Shown piece by piece: positions 21,645-31,366 of a stretch of DNA of 64,000 bases (positions are counted from its first letter, which is position 1; each line of letters opens with the position of its first letter). Under the pieces are notes generated by a model. The model was not told the origin of the DNA. It worked only from the letters and a program-made list of their open reading frames with translations, and did not search any database. Origin of the DNA: Rhizobium sp. Q54 (lineage in GTDB: Bacteria > Pseudomonadota > Alphaproteobacteria > Rhizobiales > Xanthobacteraceae); assembly GCA_945907045.1 (NCBI GenBank), contig CAMDSH010000004.1, positions 62,001-126,000 on the forward strand. Direction: 5' to 3'. The translations under genes and the position numbers were made by a program.

Positions 21645-23167
21645 CTTTCCGCCGTTTCCGCTTCAGCCAGTTTCGCGCGCCAGTCCTTGCGTTTGAGCAC
21701 GAAGGAAATGGCCGAGAGCGTGAGCAGGACTGCGCTCACGATAACGAGCCCAAGCGCGATCGGACGGCTCAGGAAAATCAGATAATTTCCATTCGACATG
21801 ATGAGCGATTGCCGCAGGCTTTGCTCGAAGATCGGCGCGATCACGAGGCCGAGCACAAGCGGTGCCGGATCGAAGCTGAACTTTCGCAGGCCGTAACCGA
21901 GCACGCCCATGATCAGCATGATCCAGACATCGACGATGGAGTGGCTCACTTCATAGACGCCGATGATGCAGAACATGATGATCATCGGATAGAGATAAGT
22001 ATAAGGGATCCGCAGCACGCTCACGAAAATGCCGACCAGCGGCAGATTGAGCGCGAGCAGCATCAGGTTGCCGACATACATCGAGGCGACGAAGCCCCAG
22101 AACACGTCGGGATGTTCGCTCACCAGTTGCGGTCCGACCGAAACGCCATGCACCATCAGCGCTCCGATCAGCACAGCGGTGATCGGTCCGGTCGGGATGC
22201 CGAGCGCGAGCATCGGCACGAAAGCGCCGGTCGAGGCCGAATTGTTCGCCGACTCCGGCCCCGCGACGCCGGCCACGGCGCCCTTGCCGAATTGCTCCGG
22301 ATGCTTGGAGACCTTCTTTTCCAGCGCATAGGAAAGGAAGCTGGAAATGATGTGCGCCGAGCCAGGAATGATGCCGATGATGAACCCGAGCACGCTGCCG
22401 CGCGCAATCGGCATTGCCGCCTCGCGCCACTCCTGACGGTTCGGCAGAAGTTCGCGCAGTTTCGGGGTGATGACTTCGCCGACGACCTTATGGCTCGGCG
22501 TCGCCAGGATTTCCCCCAAGCCGAACAGCCCGACCGCGACCGGCACGATGCCGATTCCGTCGCCTAACTCAGCCAGATCGAAGCTGTAGCGAAAGTGCCC
22601 GGTCATGTTGTCGATGCCGATCATGCCGAGCATCAGGCCGAGGCACGCCATCAGCAGTGTTCGCACCAGCGATGTCGATGACATGTAAGCGAGAAAAATA
22701 AGCCCGAGCACGAGCAGCGCGGTGTATTCCGGCGGCCCGAAGCGCAGCGCCAACGTGGCGAGCGGCGGTGCGATCAGCGTCAACATGATGATGCCGAAGG
22801 TACCCGCGATCCATGAGCCGACGGCGGCGATGCAGAGCGCAGCCCCGGCGCGGCCCTTCTTTGCCATTGCGTTGCCGTCGATACAGGTCATGACCGACGA
22901 TGCTTCGCCTGGAATTCGCATCAGGATGGACGTCGTCGAGCCGCCGTATTGCGAGCCGTAATAAATACCGGCGAGCATGATGACGGCTTGCGTGGCGTTG
23001 AGCCCGAACGTGACGGGAAGAAGAATACTTATCCCCGAGAGCGGCCCGATGCCGGGCAGCACGCCGACCAGTGTTCCTACCAGACAGCCGAGGAAGGCGT
23101 ACCAGAGGTTGGCGGGCTGCAACGCGACTTCGAATCCGTGCAGCAGGCTGATGAAAGTTGTTTCCAA
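21641..23167 (-). CDS. tctA: Tripartite tricarboxylate transporter permease, TctA family
   Basis: 508 aa; GCLVGTLVGVLPGIGPLSGISILLPVTFGLNATQAVIMLAGIYYGSQYGGSTTSILMRIPGEASSVMTCIDG. Confidence 0.95.
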   Translation of the reverse strand: METTFISLLHGFEVALQPANLWYAFLGCLVGTLVGVLPGIGPLSGISILLPVTFGLNATQAVIMLAGIYYGSQYGGSTTSILMRIPGEASSVMTCIDGNAMAKKGRAGAALCIAAVGSWIAGTFGIIMLTLIAPPLATLALRFGPPEYTALLVLGLIFLAYMSSTSLVRTLLMACLGLMLGMIGIDNMTGHFRYSFDLAELGDGIGIVPVAVGLFGLGEILATPSHKVVGEVITPKLRELLPNRQEWREAAMPIARGSVLGFIIGIIPGSAHIISSFLSYALEKKVSKHPEQFGKGAVAGVAGPESANNSASTGAFVPMLALGIPTGPITAVLIGALMVHGVSVGPQLVSEHPDVFWGFVASMYVGNLMLLALNLPLVGIFVSVLRIPYTYLYPMIIMFCIIGVYEVSHSIVDVWIMLIMGVLGYGLRKFSFDPAPLVLGLVIAPIFEQSLRQSLIMSNGNYLIFLSRPIALGLVIVSAVLLTLSAISFVLKRKDWRAKLAEAETAES

Positions 23168-23177
23168 AAGATCGGTC

Positions 23178-23624
23178 CTAAAAGCCGAGCGGCCCGGTTA
23201 GCAACGGTGCCTTGAGCACCAAAACGAAGACGGCGTAGGTGACCATCACGGTGCATACGCTATAGAGCGCGGCGCGCAGCACGTTTCGGCGTTCGACGAT
23301 GACAAGCAGACCGATCATCATCAGCATCATGGTGGTGATGAAGCCGAGCGATGTGTAGAGAGCGGTCGCCGCCGCGGTGATGGCGATCACCAGCGCGGCG
23401 TGCTTGCCGTCGCTCCAGCCGAGCGTGGAGAGCGGCTCGCTTTCGCGCGCGCGGAAAAACAAGGCCAGCCCGAAAATGATGGTGAACGCGGCGATCAGCT
23501 TGGGGAGGAAACCAGCGCCCGGCATGGACAATTGTCCAGTCGGCAAATCTCCGCTGAGCGCCAGCACAAGAACGCCGAAACCGACAAACGCGCCGCCGCC
23601 TACATGATCGGACCGGAGATTCAT
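23178..23624 (-). CDS. tctB: Tripartite tricarboxylate transporter small membrane protein, TctB family
   Basis: 148 aa, 4 TM, position directly upstream of tctA; GDLPTGQLSMPGAGFLPKLIAAFTIIFGLALFF. Confidence 0.88.
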   Translation of the reverse strand: MNLRSDHVGGGAFVGFGVLVLALSGDLPTGQLSMPGAGFLPKLIAAFTIIFGLALFFRARESEPLSTLGWSDGKHAALVIAITAAATALYTSLGFITTMMLMMIGLLVIVERRNVLRAALYSVCTVMVTYAVFVLVLKAPLLTGPLGF

Positions 23625-23640
23625 TCTATGCTTGTGCTCT

Positions 23641-24645
23641 CTATCCCTGCACTTTGCCGATCGTCTTCACCGCTTCGTCGGAGCGCTTGGCATCGGCATC
23701 CCAGAATGCGGCGAAGTTCTTCGCATTGAGATACCCGGGCTCCAGGCCGAGATTGGTGACCGCGGTCTTGAACTGATCGGAGTTGGCGGCCTTTTCGATG
23801 GCCGGGCTCAGGATGGACACGATTTGCGGCGGCGTTCCTTTCGGAGCGAAGATGCCGACCCACAAATAATATTCGACATTGTAGCCAAGCTCTTTCAGCG
23901 TCGGCACGTCGGGCAAAATCTTCGAGCGCGTCCCGCCGAACGACGCCAGTGCGCGCAACTTCCCGGCCTTGATGTGCTGAAGCGTGGCCGAGGTCGCCTG
24001 CGTGCTCGCCTGCGCGTTATTGCCGAGCAACGCGGTAATCGCCGGCCCGCCGCCATTCGTTGGCAGGTGGCGAAGCTTCGGCACGCCAGTTGCCTTTTCC
24101 AGGAGCGCCACCGGCAAGTGGGTTGCGCCATAGAGGCCGCCCGAACTGTAGACGATCGTATCCGGGCGTTTCTTGGCGTCGTCGACGAAATCCTTCAGCG
24201 TTTTGTAGGGCTGTTGATCGTTGACGACCAGCAGGATCGGGTCGGCAACCAGCCGCGCCAGTGGAATGAAATCGGCGCGGGTGGTCTTCGGCGCCCGGCC
24301 GAATAGCTTGTCCACTTCGGCGTAACCGGAAATTCCGTTGTTGTGCGAGAGCAGCGTGTAGCCATCCGGCTTGGAGCTGGCGGCAACCTGCGCGCCGACC
24401 TGCCCTCCGGCGCCGGCTTTGGTCTCGACCACCACCGGCTGCTTGAGGATCGGTTCAAGCGCCGCGGCCAGCGGCCGCGTCACGGCATCGTTGGCGCCGC
24501 CGGGAGGAAACGCGTTGATGATCGTGACGGCATGCGAGGGAAAAGTCTCTTGTGCGAATGCCGGGCCGGCCGCGAGAGCTGCGGCCGAAGCGGTCGTGCC
24601 GATGACGAAACGACGCCGGTCCATGTGTTCCTCCCCAAATGACAA
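23641..24645 (-). CDS. tctC: Bug/TctC family substrate-binding protein (tandem copy 1, Tat-like signal)
   Basis: 334 aa; MDRRRFVIGTTASAAALA...VTIINAFPPGGANDAVTRPLAAALEPILKQPVVVETKAGAGGQVGAQVAASSKPDGYTLL. Confidence 0.92.
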   Translation of the reverse strand: MSFGEEHMDRRRFVIGTTASAAALAAGPAFAQETFPSHAVTIINAFPPGGANDAVTRPLAAALEPILKQPVVVETKAGAGGQVGAQVAASSKPDGYTLLSHNNGISGYAEVDKLFGRAPKTTRADFIPLARLVADPILLVVNDQQPYKTLKDFVDDAKKRPDTIVYSSGGLYGATHLPVALLEKATGVPKLRHLPTNGGGPAITALLGNNAQASTQATSATLQHIKAGKLRALASFGGTRSKILPDVPTLKELGYNVEYYLWVGIFAPKGTPPQIVSILSPAIEKAANSDQFKTAVTNLGLEPGYLNAKNFAAFWDADAKRSDEAVKTIGKVQG

Positions 24646-24682
24646 TGTGCCGGTTTGCTCCGGCCTATTTTAAAAGGCGAAA

Positions 24683-24715
24683 GCCGCGCGATCACCGAAT
24701 GGTGAGACGCGCGGC
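24683..24715 (-). terminator. Candidate hairpin terminator after tctC copy 2
   Basis: GCCGCGCG-at-CACC-gaat-GGTG-aga-CGCGCGGC; on the minus strand followed by a weak T-rich stretch (tttcgcctttt). Confidence 0.5.
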
Positions 24716-24743
24716 GCCGCGCAATTCCGGAGCGCCCGCTCCG

Positions 24744-25751
24744 TTACCCCTGTACTTTGCCGATCGCGTTGACGGCGGCCTCGATCCGCTTGGCATCCGC
24801 GTCCCAGAACTTGGCGAAGTCGGGCCCGTCGAGATAACCCATGTCCTGTCCGAGATTCGTGATGGCGGTCTTGAACTGCTCGGTGACGACGGCTTTCTTT
24901 ACGGCATCGCGCATAAAGTTGGTGACGTTTGCCGGCGTGCCTTTCGGCGCGAACAGTCCGACCCAGAGATAATATTCGATGTCGTAGCCGAGCTGCTTCA
25001 TGGTCGGCACATCCGGCAACGCCTTGGAGCGTTGCGAGCCGAACAGAGCGAGCGGGCGCAGTTTACCGGCCTTGACCTGCGCCAGGCAGGCTGAGACCGA
25101 AGACACCAGCGCCTGCGAATTGTTGCCGAGGATCGCGGTGAGCGCCGGGCCGCCGCCGTTGGTCGGCAGATGGCGCAGCTTCAGGCCCCCCGCGGCCTTC
25201 ATATAAAGCGCCATCGGGATGTGCAGCGCGCCGTAGAGTCCGGAGGACGAATAGATGATCTCATCCGGACGCTTCTTGGCATCGTCGGTGAATTCCTTCA
25301 GCGTCTTGTGAGGCTGCTGGTCGTTGACCAAGAGCACGCAAGGATCGGCGACGAAACGCGCGAGCGGAATGAAGTCGGCGCGAGTGAACTTCGGCTGCCG
25401 TCCGAACAACTTGTCGACCTCGGCGAAGCCGGAGATCGAAGTGATGTGCAGCAGCATCGTGTAGCCGTCCGGCTTGGCGGAAGCGGCGACCTGCGCGCCA
25501 ACGGCGCCGGCAGCGCCCGCCTTGGTGTCGATCACGACCGGCTGCTTGACGATGGGCTCCAGCACCGCGGCGAGCGGGCGGCCGACAACGTCGGCGGCGC
25601 CACCGGGCGGGAACGGATTGATGAACGTGATGGCGTGGTCGGGATAAGCGCCTTGCGCGAACGACGGATGGATGCCGAGCGCGGCAGCCGCCGCGGCGGT
25701 ACCGGCGACGAATTTGCGCCTGTCCAAATGATTGTCCGAATGGTCCGTCAT
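24744..25751 (-). CDS. tctC: Bug/TctC family substrate-binding protein (tandem copy 2, Tat-like signal)
   Basis: Start MTDHSDNHLDRRKFVAGTAAAAAALG at 25751; ITFINPFPPGGAADVVGRPLAAVLEPIVKQPVVIDTKAGAAGAVGAQVAASAKPDGYTML; clearly paralogous to 23641..24645. Confidence 0.92.
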   Translation of the reverse strand: MTDHSDNHLDRRKFVAGTAAAAAALGIHPSFAQGAYPDHAITFINPFPPGGAADVVGRPLAAVLEPIVKQPVVIDTKAGAAGAVGAQVAASAKPDGYTMLLHITSISGFAEVDKLFGRQPKFTRADFIPLARFVADPCVLLVNDQQPHKTLKEFTDDAKKRPDEIIYSSSGLYGALHIPMALYMKAAGGLKLRHLPTNGGGPALTAILGNNSQALVSSVSACLAQVKAGKLRPLALFGSQRSKALPDVPTMKQLGYDIEYYLWVGLFAPKGTPANVTNFMRDAVKKAVVTEQFKTAITNLGQDMGYLDGPDFAKFWDADAKRIEAAVNAIGKVQG

Positions 25752-25778
25752 GTGATCCTCCCTGGAAGCCTTGTTTAA

Positions 25779-25802
25779 CCGGCCTGTTGCCGGCCTTTTT
25801 TT
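25779..25802 (+). terminator. Terminator-like hairpin plus T-tract, plus-strand oriented
   Basis: CCGGC-ctgtt-GCCGG followed by CC-TTTTTTT (25796-25802); no plus-strand gene lies immediately upstream. Confidence 0.45.
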
Positions 25803-25837
25803 AATGGGGCGATGGTATCGCCCGGCGGCGTCACGGA

Positions 25838-26614
25838 TCAAGCATCAATGATCGCCACCGCCCGCGTCCAGCCGGCGGAGCCGCCGCGCACTTTCACCGG
25901 AAAGCAGCTCACCGTGAAGCCTTTCGGCGGCAATGCTTCGAGATTGTGCAGCTTCTCGATGTGGCAATAGCCGATCTCGCGGCCGGCACGGTGGCCCTCC
26001 CAGATCAGCTTGGCGTTGCGCGTTGCCGCGTATTTTTCTTTTGTATGGACAAAAGGCGCGTCCCAGCTCCAGCCGTCGATGCCGGTCACGCGCACGCCGC
26101 GCTCCAGCAGATACAGCGTCGCCTCCCGCCCCATGCCGCATCCTTTGGCGACGTAGTTGGGTTGGCCGTAAGCCATGCCCGCGCTCGTGTTCACCACCAC
26201 GATTTCAAGCGGCGAAAGTGTGTGGCCGATGCGTTTAAGTTCCGCTTCGACGTCAGCGGCGGTCGCCACATAGCCATCGGGGAATTTGCGGAAGTCGAGT
26301 TTCACCGCGGGCTGCAGGCACCACTCCAGCGGGACCTCGTCGATGGTGATGGCGCGCTTGCCGCCATCCATGGTCGAGGCGAAATGATAGGGCGCATCGA
26401 GATGCGTGGTGTTGTGCGTGGAGAGCTTGATCCATTCGATCGCCCAGCCCTCGCGGTCCGGCAGATCGTCTTCCGTGAGACCGGGGAAAAATTTCACCAC
26501 TTCCGGCGCGGTCTGCCGGTGCGTTTGATATTCGATCGCCGGGGCGTAGCCGGGCGGGTCGGCGTGCACGGTATTTTCCAGCGGCACCGAAATGTCGATC
26601 AGCTTGCGCGGCAT
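25838..26614 (-). CDS. Cyclase family protein (metal-dependent hydrolase, kynurenine formamidase-like)
   Basis: Start [23 protein letters not shown] at 26614; [25 protein letters not shown]. The longer ORF-track start at 27541 runs through the adjacent VOC gene out of frame and is spurious. Confidence 0.9.
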   Translation of the reverse strand: MPRKLIDISVPLENTVHADPPGYAPAIEYQTHRQTAPEVVKFFPGLTEDDLPDREGWAIEWIKLSTHNTTHLDAPYHFASTMDGGKRAITIDEVPLEWCLQPAVKLDFRKFPDGYVATAADVEAELKRIGHTLSPLEIVVVNTSAGMAYGQPNYVAKGCGMGREATLYLLERGVRVTGIDGWSWDAPFVHTKEKYAATRNAKLIWEGHRAGREIGYCHIEKLHNLEALPPKGFTVSCFPVKVRGGSAGWTRAVAIIDA

Positions 26615-26616
26615 GC

Positions 26617-27084
26617 TTAGTTCGGCGCGGCGTTGAGATCGGCTGCCATCACCGGCGCCTTGCGGCCCTTGGCCTCGGAAGCTGGGAAATTCAGCTCGAC
26701 CTTGATGCCGTTGGGATCGAACAGGAACAACTGATAGAGGCCCTGATCGTCCACCTGCCGCTCCTTGAACGCGACACCGCGCTTTTGCAGGTGCGCGATC
26801 ATCTCGCTCAGGCCATTTGCGCGGAAGGCGATGTGGTCGATCACGCCGGAGCCTTGCGTCGCCTGCGACTGCTGGCCGGCATATTTCAGCCGCGCTTCCG
26901 GCACGTTGGCGCCGCCCTCGGCGATGTGCAGCACGTCGCGCTCGCCGATGTAGAGCCAGTAAACCGGAATCTTGAAATCGGGATGCGGGCCGACCTTCAT
27001 GCCTAGCATGTCGCAATACCAGTCCTTGGTCGCCTCGATGTCGGCGGACTGGATGAGGATGTGTTCCATGAACGAAACCGGCAT
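26617..27084 (-). CDS. VOC (glyoxalase/bleomycin resistance/dioxygenase) family protein
   Basis: 155 aa; [51 protein letters not shown]...[53 protein letters not shown]. Confidence 0.92.
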   Translation of the reverse strand: MPVSFMEHILIQSADIEATKDWYCDMLGMKVGPHPDFKIPVYWLYIGERDVLHIAEGGANVPEARLKYAGQQSQATQGSGVIDHIAFRANGLSEMIAHLQKRGVAFKERQVDDQGLYQLFLFDPNGIKVELNFPASEAKGRKAPVMAADLNAAPN

Positions 27085-27181
27085 GACGCGTTTCCCCGTT
27101 CAAATTTTTTGCCGTCCCGCATGATGGGACAACATTTGTTGTAGTCTTAGCCAAGACGAAAATGCTGTCCAGGAGAGAAGC

Positions 27182-27472
27182 ATGGCTGCTTATTGGGTTG
27201 CTCGTTCCAAAATCAACGATCCGGCCGAATACAAGAAATACACCGACCAAATCCCCGGCATCATCGCCAAATTCGGCGGCAAGGTGCTGGCGCGCGGCGG
27301 GCGCTTTCAGATCATGGAGGGGCCGGACAAATTCCACCGCTTCATCGTCATCGAATTCCCCACGCTGGAGCAGGGCGTGGCGTGTTTCACATCGCCGGAA
27401 TACGACCGCGCCGCGGCGTTCCGGCGCGGCGGCGCCGGCGAGGTCGAAACCATCATGGTCGAAGGCGTTTAA
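27182..27472 (+). CDS. DUF1330 family protein
   Basis: 96 aa; [96 protein letters not shown]. Confidence 0.92.
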   Translation: MAAYWVARSKINDPAEYKKYTDQIPGIIAKFGGKVLARGGRFQIMEGPDKFHRFIVIEFPTLEQGVACFTSPEYDRAAAFRRGGAGEVETIMVEGV

Positions 27473-27561
27473 GCAGGCGCTATTGGTGGAATCTGCCACT
27501 AGCGTGGCTGCGCGTAATGCGGGTAATATGCCGCAAAACAACAGTTAATCGGGAGGAGAAC

Positions 27562-28842
27562 ATGCTGAAATATCTCAAAACAAAAACGTTCGCTTGCATT
27601 GCCGGGACACTTTCCGTCCTCGCGGTGTGCGCGATGGCTATCGTCTCGGCGACCGCGCAAACCAAGGAGCCGATCAAGGTCGGCTACAGCATGGCGATGA
27701 CCGGCGGACTTGGTCCGAACGGGAAATCCGCTCTGCTCGCCCAGAAGATCTGGGAAGAGGACATCAACGCCAAGGGCGGGCTGCTCGGCCGTCCGGTCAA
27801 GCTGATCTACTACGATGACCAGAGCAATCCTTCGACCGTTCCCGGCATCTACACCAAGCTGCTGGAAGTCGACAAAGTCGACATCGTGATCGGCGGTTAC
27901 GCCACCGCGCTGCTCGCGCCGGCGATGCCGATCGTGATGCAGAAAGGCAAGCTCTTCATCGGCCTGCTCGGCCTCGGCGTGAACACCGAGTTCAAGTACG
28001 ACAAGTACTTCGTGATGATCCCGTCCGGCCCGGATCCGAAGCCGTCCTTCACCAAGGGCTTCCTCGAACTCGCCATGCAGCAGAATCCGAAGCCGACGAC
28101 AGTGGCGATCGTCGCCGCCGACCAGGAGTTCTCACGTAACGCCTCCGACGGCGCGCGCACGAACGCCCAGAAGCTTGGTCTCAAGATCGTCTATGACAAG
28201 ACCTATCCGCCGGGCACCACCGACTACGCCCCGATCGTCCGCGCCATCGCGGCGACCAATCCGGACATAGTCGTGATCTGCTCGTATCCGCCGGATTCGG
28301 TCGGCATGGTGCGTGCGGTGAACGAAATCGGCTTCAAGCCGAAAATGATCGGCGGCGCCATGGTCGGTCCGCAGAACACCGCGATGAAGGCGCAGTTGGG
28401 CCCGCTGCTCAACGGCTTCACCAACTATGACTTCTGGCTGCCGGTGGCGAAGATGCAGTTCCCCGGCGTCGCCGATCTGATCAAGAAGTATCAGGGCCGC
28501 GCCGCTGCCGAAGGCGTCGATCCGCTCGGCTACTACATGGCGCCGCAGGCCTACGCCCAGATGCAGGTTCTGCAGCAGGCAATCGAAGGCACCAAGAGCC
28601 TGGACGACAAGAAACTCGCCGACTTCATCCGCACCAGCACGTTCAAGACCGTGCTGGGCGACGTGAAGTTCGACAAGTCGGGTGAATGGGCGCAGTCGCG
28701 CGTTCTTCAGGTTCAGTTCCAGAACGTGAAGGGCAACACCGTCGACCAGTTCAAGGAAATGGGCACCCAGGTGGTGGTCGATCCGCCGGCTTATGCGTCC
28801 GGCAAGGTCGTCTATCCCTACGAGAAGGCAAAAACGCAGTAA
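27562..28842 (+). CDS. Branched-chain amino-acid-type (Liv) ABC transporter substrate-binding protein
   Basis: Start MLKYLKTKTFACIAG after GGGAGGAGAAC; KVGYSMAMTGGLGPNGKSALLAQKIWEEDINAKGGLLGRPVKLIYYDDQSNPSTVPGIYTKLLEVDKVDIVIGGYATALLAPAMP. Confidence 0.93.
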   Translation: MLKYLKTKTFACIAGTLSVLAVCAMAIVSATAQTKEPIKVGYSMAMTGGLGPNGKSALLAQKIWEEDINAKGGLLGRPVKLIYYDDQSNPSTVPGIYTKLLEVDKVDIVIGGYATALLAPAMPIVMQKGKLFIGLLGLGVNTEFKYDKYFVMIPSGPDPKPSFTKGFLELAMQQNPKPTTVAIVAADQEFSRNASDGARTNAQKLGLKIVYDKTYPPGTTDYAPIVRAIAATNPDIVVICSYPPDSVGMVRAVNEIGFKPKMIGGAMVGPQNTAMKAQLGPLLNGFTNYDFWLPVAKMQFPGVADLIKKYQGRAAAEGVDPLGYYMAPQAYAQMQVLQQAIEGTKSLDDKKLADFIRTSTFKTVLGDVKFDKSGEWAQSRVLQVQFQNVKGNTVDQFKEMGTQVVVDPPAYASGKVVYPYEKAKTQ

Positions 28843-28862
28843 TCGCCGTCTCGTCCAAACAC

Positions 28863-28897
28863 AACGCCGCGCGGGTCACCCGCGCGGCGTTTTTGTT
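28863..28897 (+). terminator. Rho-independent terminator of the 27562..28842 SBP gene
   Basis: AACGCCGCGCGGG-tca-CCCGCGCGGCGTT perfect inverted repeat followed by a T-rich tail (TTTTTGTTTT). Confidence 0.9.
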
Positions 28898-28914
28898 TTA
28901 AATGAAGAGGGCGT

Positions 28915-29646
28915 TCACAGCCCGAGATAAAATTTCTTGATCAGATCGTTGTCGTTGAGCGCCGCCATGCTCTCGCCGGTGAACGCGATCTTGCCGTGCA
29001 CGATGACGTAGCCGCGGTCGGCGATGCGGATCGCCTGGTTGAAATTCTGCTCCGCCATCAGCACCGTGAGCTGATAGCTGTCCTTGAGCTCCTTGATCTT
29101 GTCGATGGTGCGGCTGACCAGGATCGGCGCCAGGCCGACGGAGGGCTCGTCGATCAGCAGGATTTTCGGCGCCGACATCAACGCGCGCGCCAGCGCCACC
29201 ATCTGCTGCTCGCCGCCGCTCATGCTTCCGGCAAGCTGCGATTTGCGCTCGGCGAGGCGCGGGAAGCACTCATAGCAAAATTCGAGATTTTTCTTCATCT
29301 GCGCGCGCGCTTTGGCCCGGAAGGCGCCGAGCAGAAGGTTCTCCTCCACGGTCAGGCGGGGGAACAGGCGGCGGCCCTCCGGCACGACGCCGATGCCGAG
29401 GTCGATGATGTCCTCGGTCTTCATGCCGACGAGGTTGTGCTTTTCGCCGTCAATTTCGGCCACCACGCTGCCGGTTTCAGGGCGCACGATGCCGAGCACG
29501 CATTTGAGCAAGGTGCTCTTACCGTTGCCGTTGGTGCCGAGCAGCACGGCGGTCTGGCCGGACGGAACGGCAAGCGAGACGTCGTGCAGCACATGCACTG
29601 CGCCATAGCCGGCGTGGACGTTCGTGATGGTGAGACTATTGCCCAA
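28915..29646 (-). CDS. livF: Liv-type ABC transporter ATP-binding protein, LivF-like (system 1)
   Basis: 243 aa; GTNGNGKSTLLKCVLG, GVVPEGRRLFPRLTVEENLLLGA, SGGEQQMVALARALMSAPKILLIDEPSVGLAP. Confidence 0.93.
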   Translation of the reverse strand: MGNSLTITNVHAGYGAVHVLHDVSLAVPSGQTAVLLGTNGNGKSTLLKCVLGIVRPETGSVVAEIDGEKHNLVGMKTEDIIDLGIGVVPEGRRLFPRLTVEENLLLGAFRAKARAQMKKNLEFCYECFPRLAERKSQLAGSMSGGEQQMVALARALMSAPKILLIDEPSVGLAPILVSRTIDKIKELKDSYQLTVLMAEQNFNQAIRIADRGYVIVHGKIAFTGESMAALNDNDLIKKFYLGL

Positions 29647-30370
29647 GGTAAGCCCTCTCGACCTCGGGATTGCGGATCACCTCGTCCGGCTTGCCGTCGG
29701 CGATCTTCTTGCCGGAATCGAGAACGACGAGGCGCTGCGAGAAGCTCATCACGGCGCGCATGATGTGCTCGATCATGATGATGGTGATGCCGCTTTCATT
29801 GAGCTTGATCAGCATGTTCACGATTTCGCCGACCTCGGAGTCGGACAGGCCGGCCATCGACTCGTCGGCGATCAGGAGCTTGGGGTCGGTCGCCATCGCG
29901 CGCGCCAGCTCGAGCTTGCGCATCTCGATCTGCGTGAGATCCTTCGGCGATTTGTTGCACTTGTCGCCAAGCCCGACGAGGTCGGCGAGCTCGTGGCAGC
30001 GTGCGTCGGCCTCCTCGACGGTGAGATGCCGGCCGCTGCGGGTGTGAACGGTGTAGAGCAGCGGAACGCGCAGATTGTCGGCGACGCTCATGGTGACGAA
30101 GGGGCGCGGAAGCTGAAAGCTGCGCGCGATTCCACGGTGGGTGCGCTCGTGCGCGGCAAGCCCATCGACGGTCTGGCCGTTGAAATGCACGGTGCCTTTT
30201 TCATTGTGCAGTGTGCCGCAGATGCAATTGACCAGCGTGCTCTTGCCCGAGCCGTTCGGCCCGATCAGCCCGACCCGCTCACCCTGTGCGACCGTCAGGT
30301 CGATGCCTTCGAGCGCGATGAAACCGCCAAATTGCTTGCCGACTCCTGCGACGTTCAGAAGTGCGCTCAT
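29636..30370 (-). CDS. livG: Liv-type ABC transporter ATP-binding protein, LivG-like (system 1)
   Basis: Start MSALLNVAGVGKQFGGFIALEGIDLTV at 30370; GPNGSGKSTLVNCICG, RGIARSFQLPRPF, ADESMAGLSDSEVGEI. Confidence 0.92.
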   Translation of the reverse strand: MSALLNVAGVGKQFGGFIALEGIDLTVAQGERVGLIGPNGSGKSTLVNCICGTLHNEKGTVHFNGQTVDGLAAHERTHRGIARSFQLPRPFVTMSVADNLRVPLLYTVHTRSGRHLTVEEADARCHELADLVGLGDKCNKSPKDLTQIEMRKLELARAMATDPKLLIADESMAGLSDSEVGEIVNMLIKLNESGITIIMIEHIMRAVMSFSQRLVVLDSGKKIADGKPDEVIRNPEVERAYLGQ

Positions 30371-31356
30371 GGTCCGATCCGATCGATGCGGCGGCGCCCG
30401 ACGAAATCGGTCTTGCCGCGGAAATATTTGTGGAACAGGCCGAGGATTCCGTTCGGCGCGATGATGACGAATCCGGTGAGCAGCAAGCCGACGATCAGCA
30501 GGTTCACCGCCGAGGAAATCGTCACGGTGGCGACCTGTTGCAGTGTGCCGAGCAGGACGGCGCCGATCAGCGGTCCGACCCAGCTGGTGGCGCCGCCGAT
30601 CATCGGCATGGCGATGGCGTTGACGGCGTATTCCAGCCCGAAGGCAGAGGATGGCTGCAGATAACCGATGTAGTAGGGGAACGGCGCGCCGGCCATGCCC
30701 ATCAGCGCGCCGCACAGCGTGGTGGCGATCAGCTTGAGCTTGAGCGTCGGGACGCCGCAAGCCTCTGCCGCCACTTCGTCGTCGCGGATGGTGGCAAAGC
30801 CATAGCCGAGCCGGGAGCGCTCAACCATGCGCGCAACGGTGAGCGAGAGCACCGCCAGCACCATCATGGTGAAAAAGAGATACTGGATATATCCGATCTC
30901 GTAATCGAAAATCTCCAGGTGGTGGGGCCGGATGATGTAGGCGCCGCGCGAGCCGCCGACGAAATCCCAGTTCACGATCAGCGTCTGCAGCACCACCGCC
31001 AAAGCCAAGGTTGCGATCGAGAAAAACGCGCCGCGCAGACGCAGTGTGAGATAGCCCATGCCGAAACCGACCAGGCCGGAGACAATGCCGCCGACCAGCA
31101 TCAAGACCGGGATCGGCATCGGAAACGCCTTATGCAGCACGACCGTGCTGTAGGCGCCGAGCGCGAAGAACGCGGCCGAGCCGAAGTTCACGTAGCCGGT
31201 ATAGCCGCCGAGAATGTTCCAGCCGGTCGCCAGCACGATGTATTGCAGCACCGTGTAGCCGGCGAAGAACAAATAATCGTTGTCGAGCATGCGCGCGAGC
31301 ACGAACACGACGAGGCCGACCGCGAATGAGACGAGGAAGAATGCGGGTGATCGCAC
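30367..31356 (-). CDS. livM: Liv-type ABC transporter permease, LivM-like (system 1)
   Basis: 329 aa; GWNILGGYTGYVNFGSAAFFALGAYSTVVL, overlaps livG by 4 bp. Confidence 0.92.
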   Translation of the reverse strand: MRSPAFFLVSFAVGLVVFVLARMLDNDYLFFAGYTVLQYIVLATGWNILGGYTGYVNFGSAAFFALGAYSTVVLHKAFPMPIPVLMLVGGIVSGLVGFGMGYLTLRLRGAFFSIATLALAVVLQTLIVNWDFVGGSRGAYIIRPHHLEIFDYEIGYIQYLFFTMMVLAVLSLTVARMVERSRLGYGFATIRDDEVAAEACGVPTLKLKLIATTLCGALMGMAGAPFPYYIGYLQPSSAFGLEYAVNAIAMPMIGGATSWVGPLIGAVLLGTLQQVATVTISSAVNLLIVGLLLTGFVIIAPNGILGLFHKYFRGKTDFVGRRRIDRIGP

Positions 31357-31366
31357 GGCAGTGTTC

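Noticed and set aside
26615-27541. N-terminal extension of the cyclase ORF (25838..27541) as a fusion protein
   Set aside because: The extension is an out-of-frame read through the VOC gene and upstream DNA; the cyclase has its own clean start at 26614.
27193-27561. N-terminal extension of the Liv SBP ORF (27193..28842)
   Set aside because: Overlaps the DUF1330 gene in another frame; the SBP has a clear RBS, start and signal peptide at 27562.
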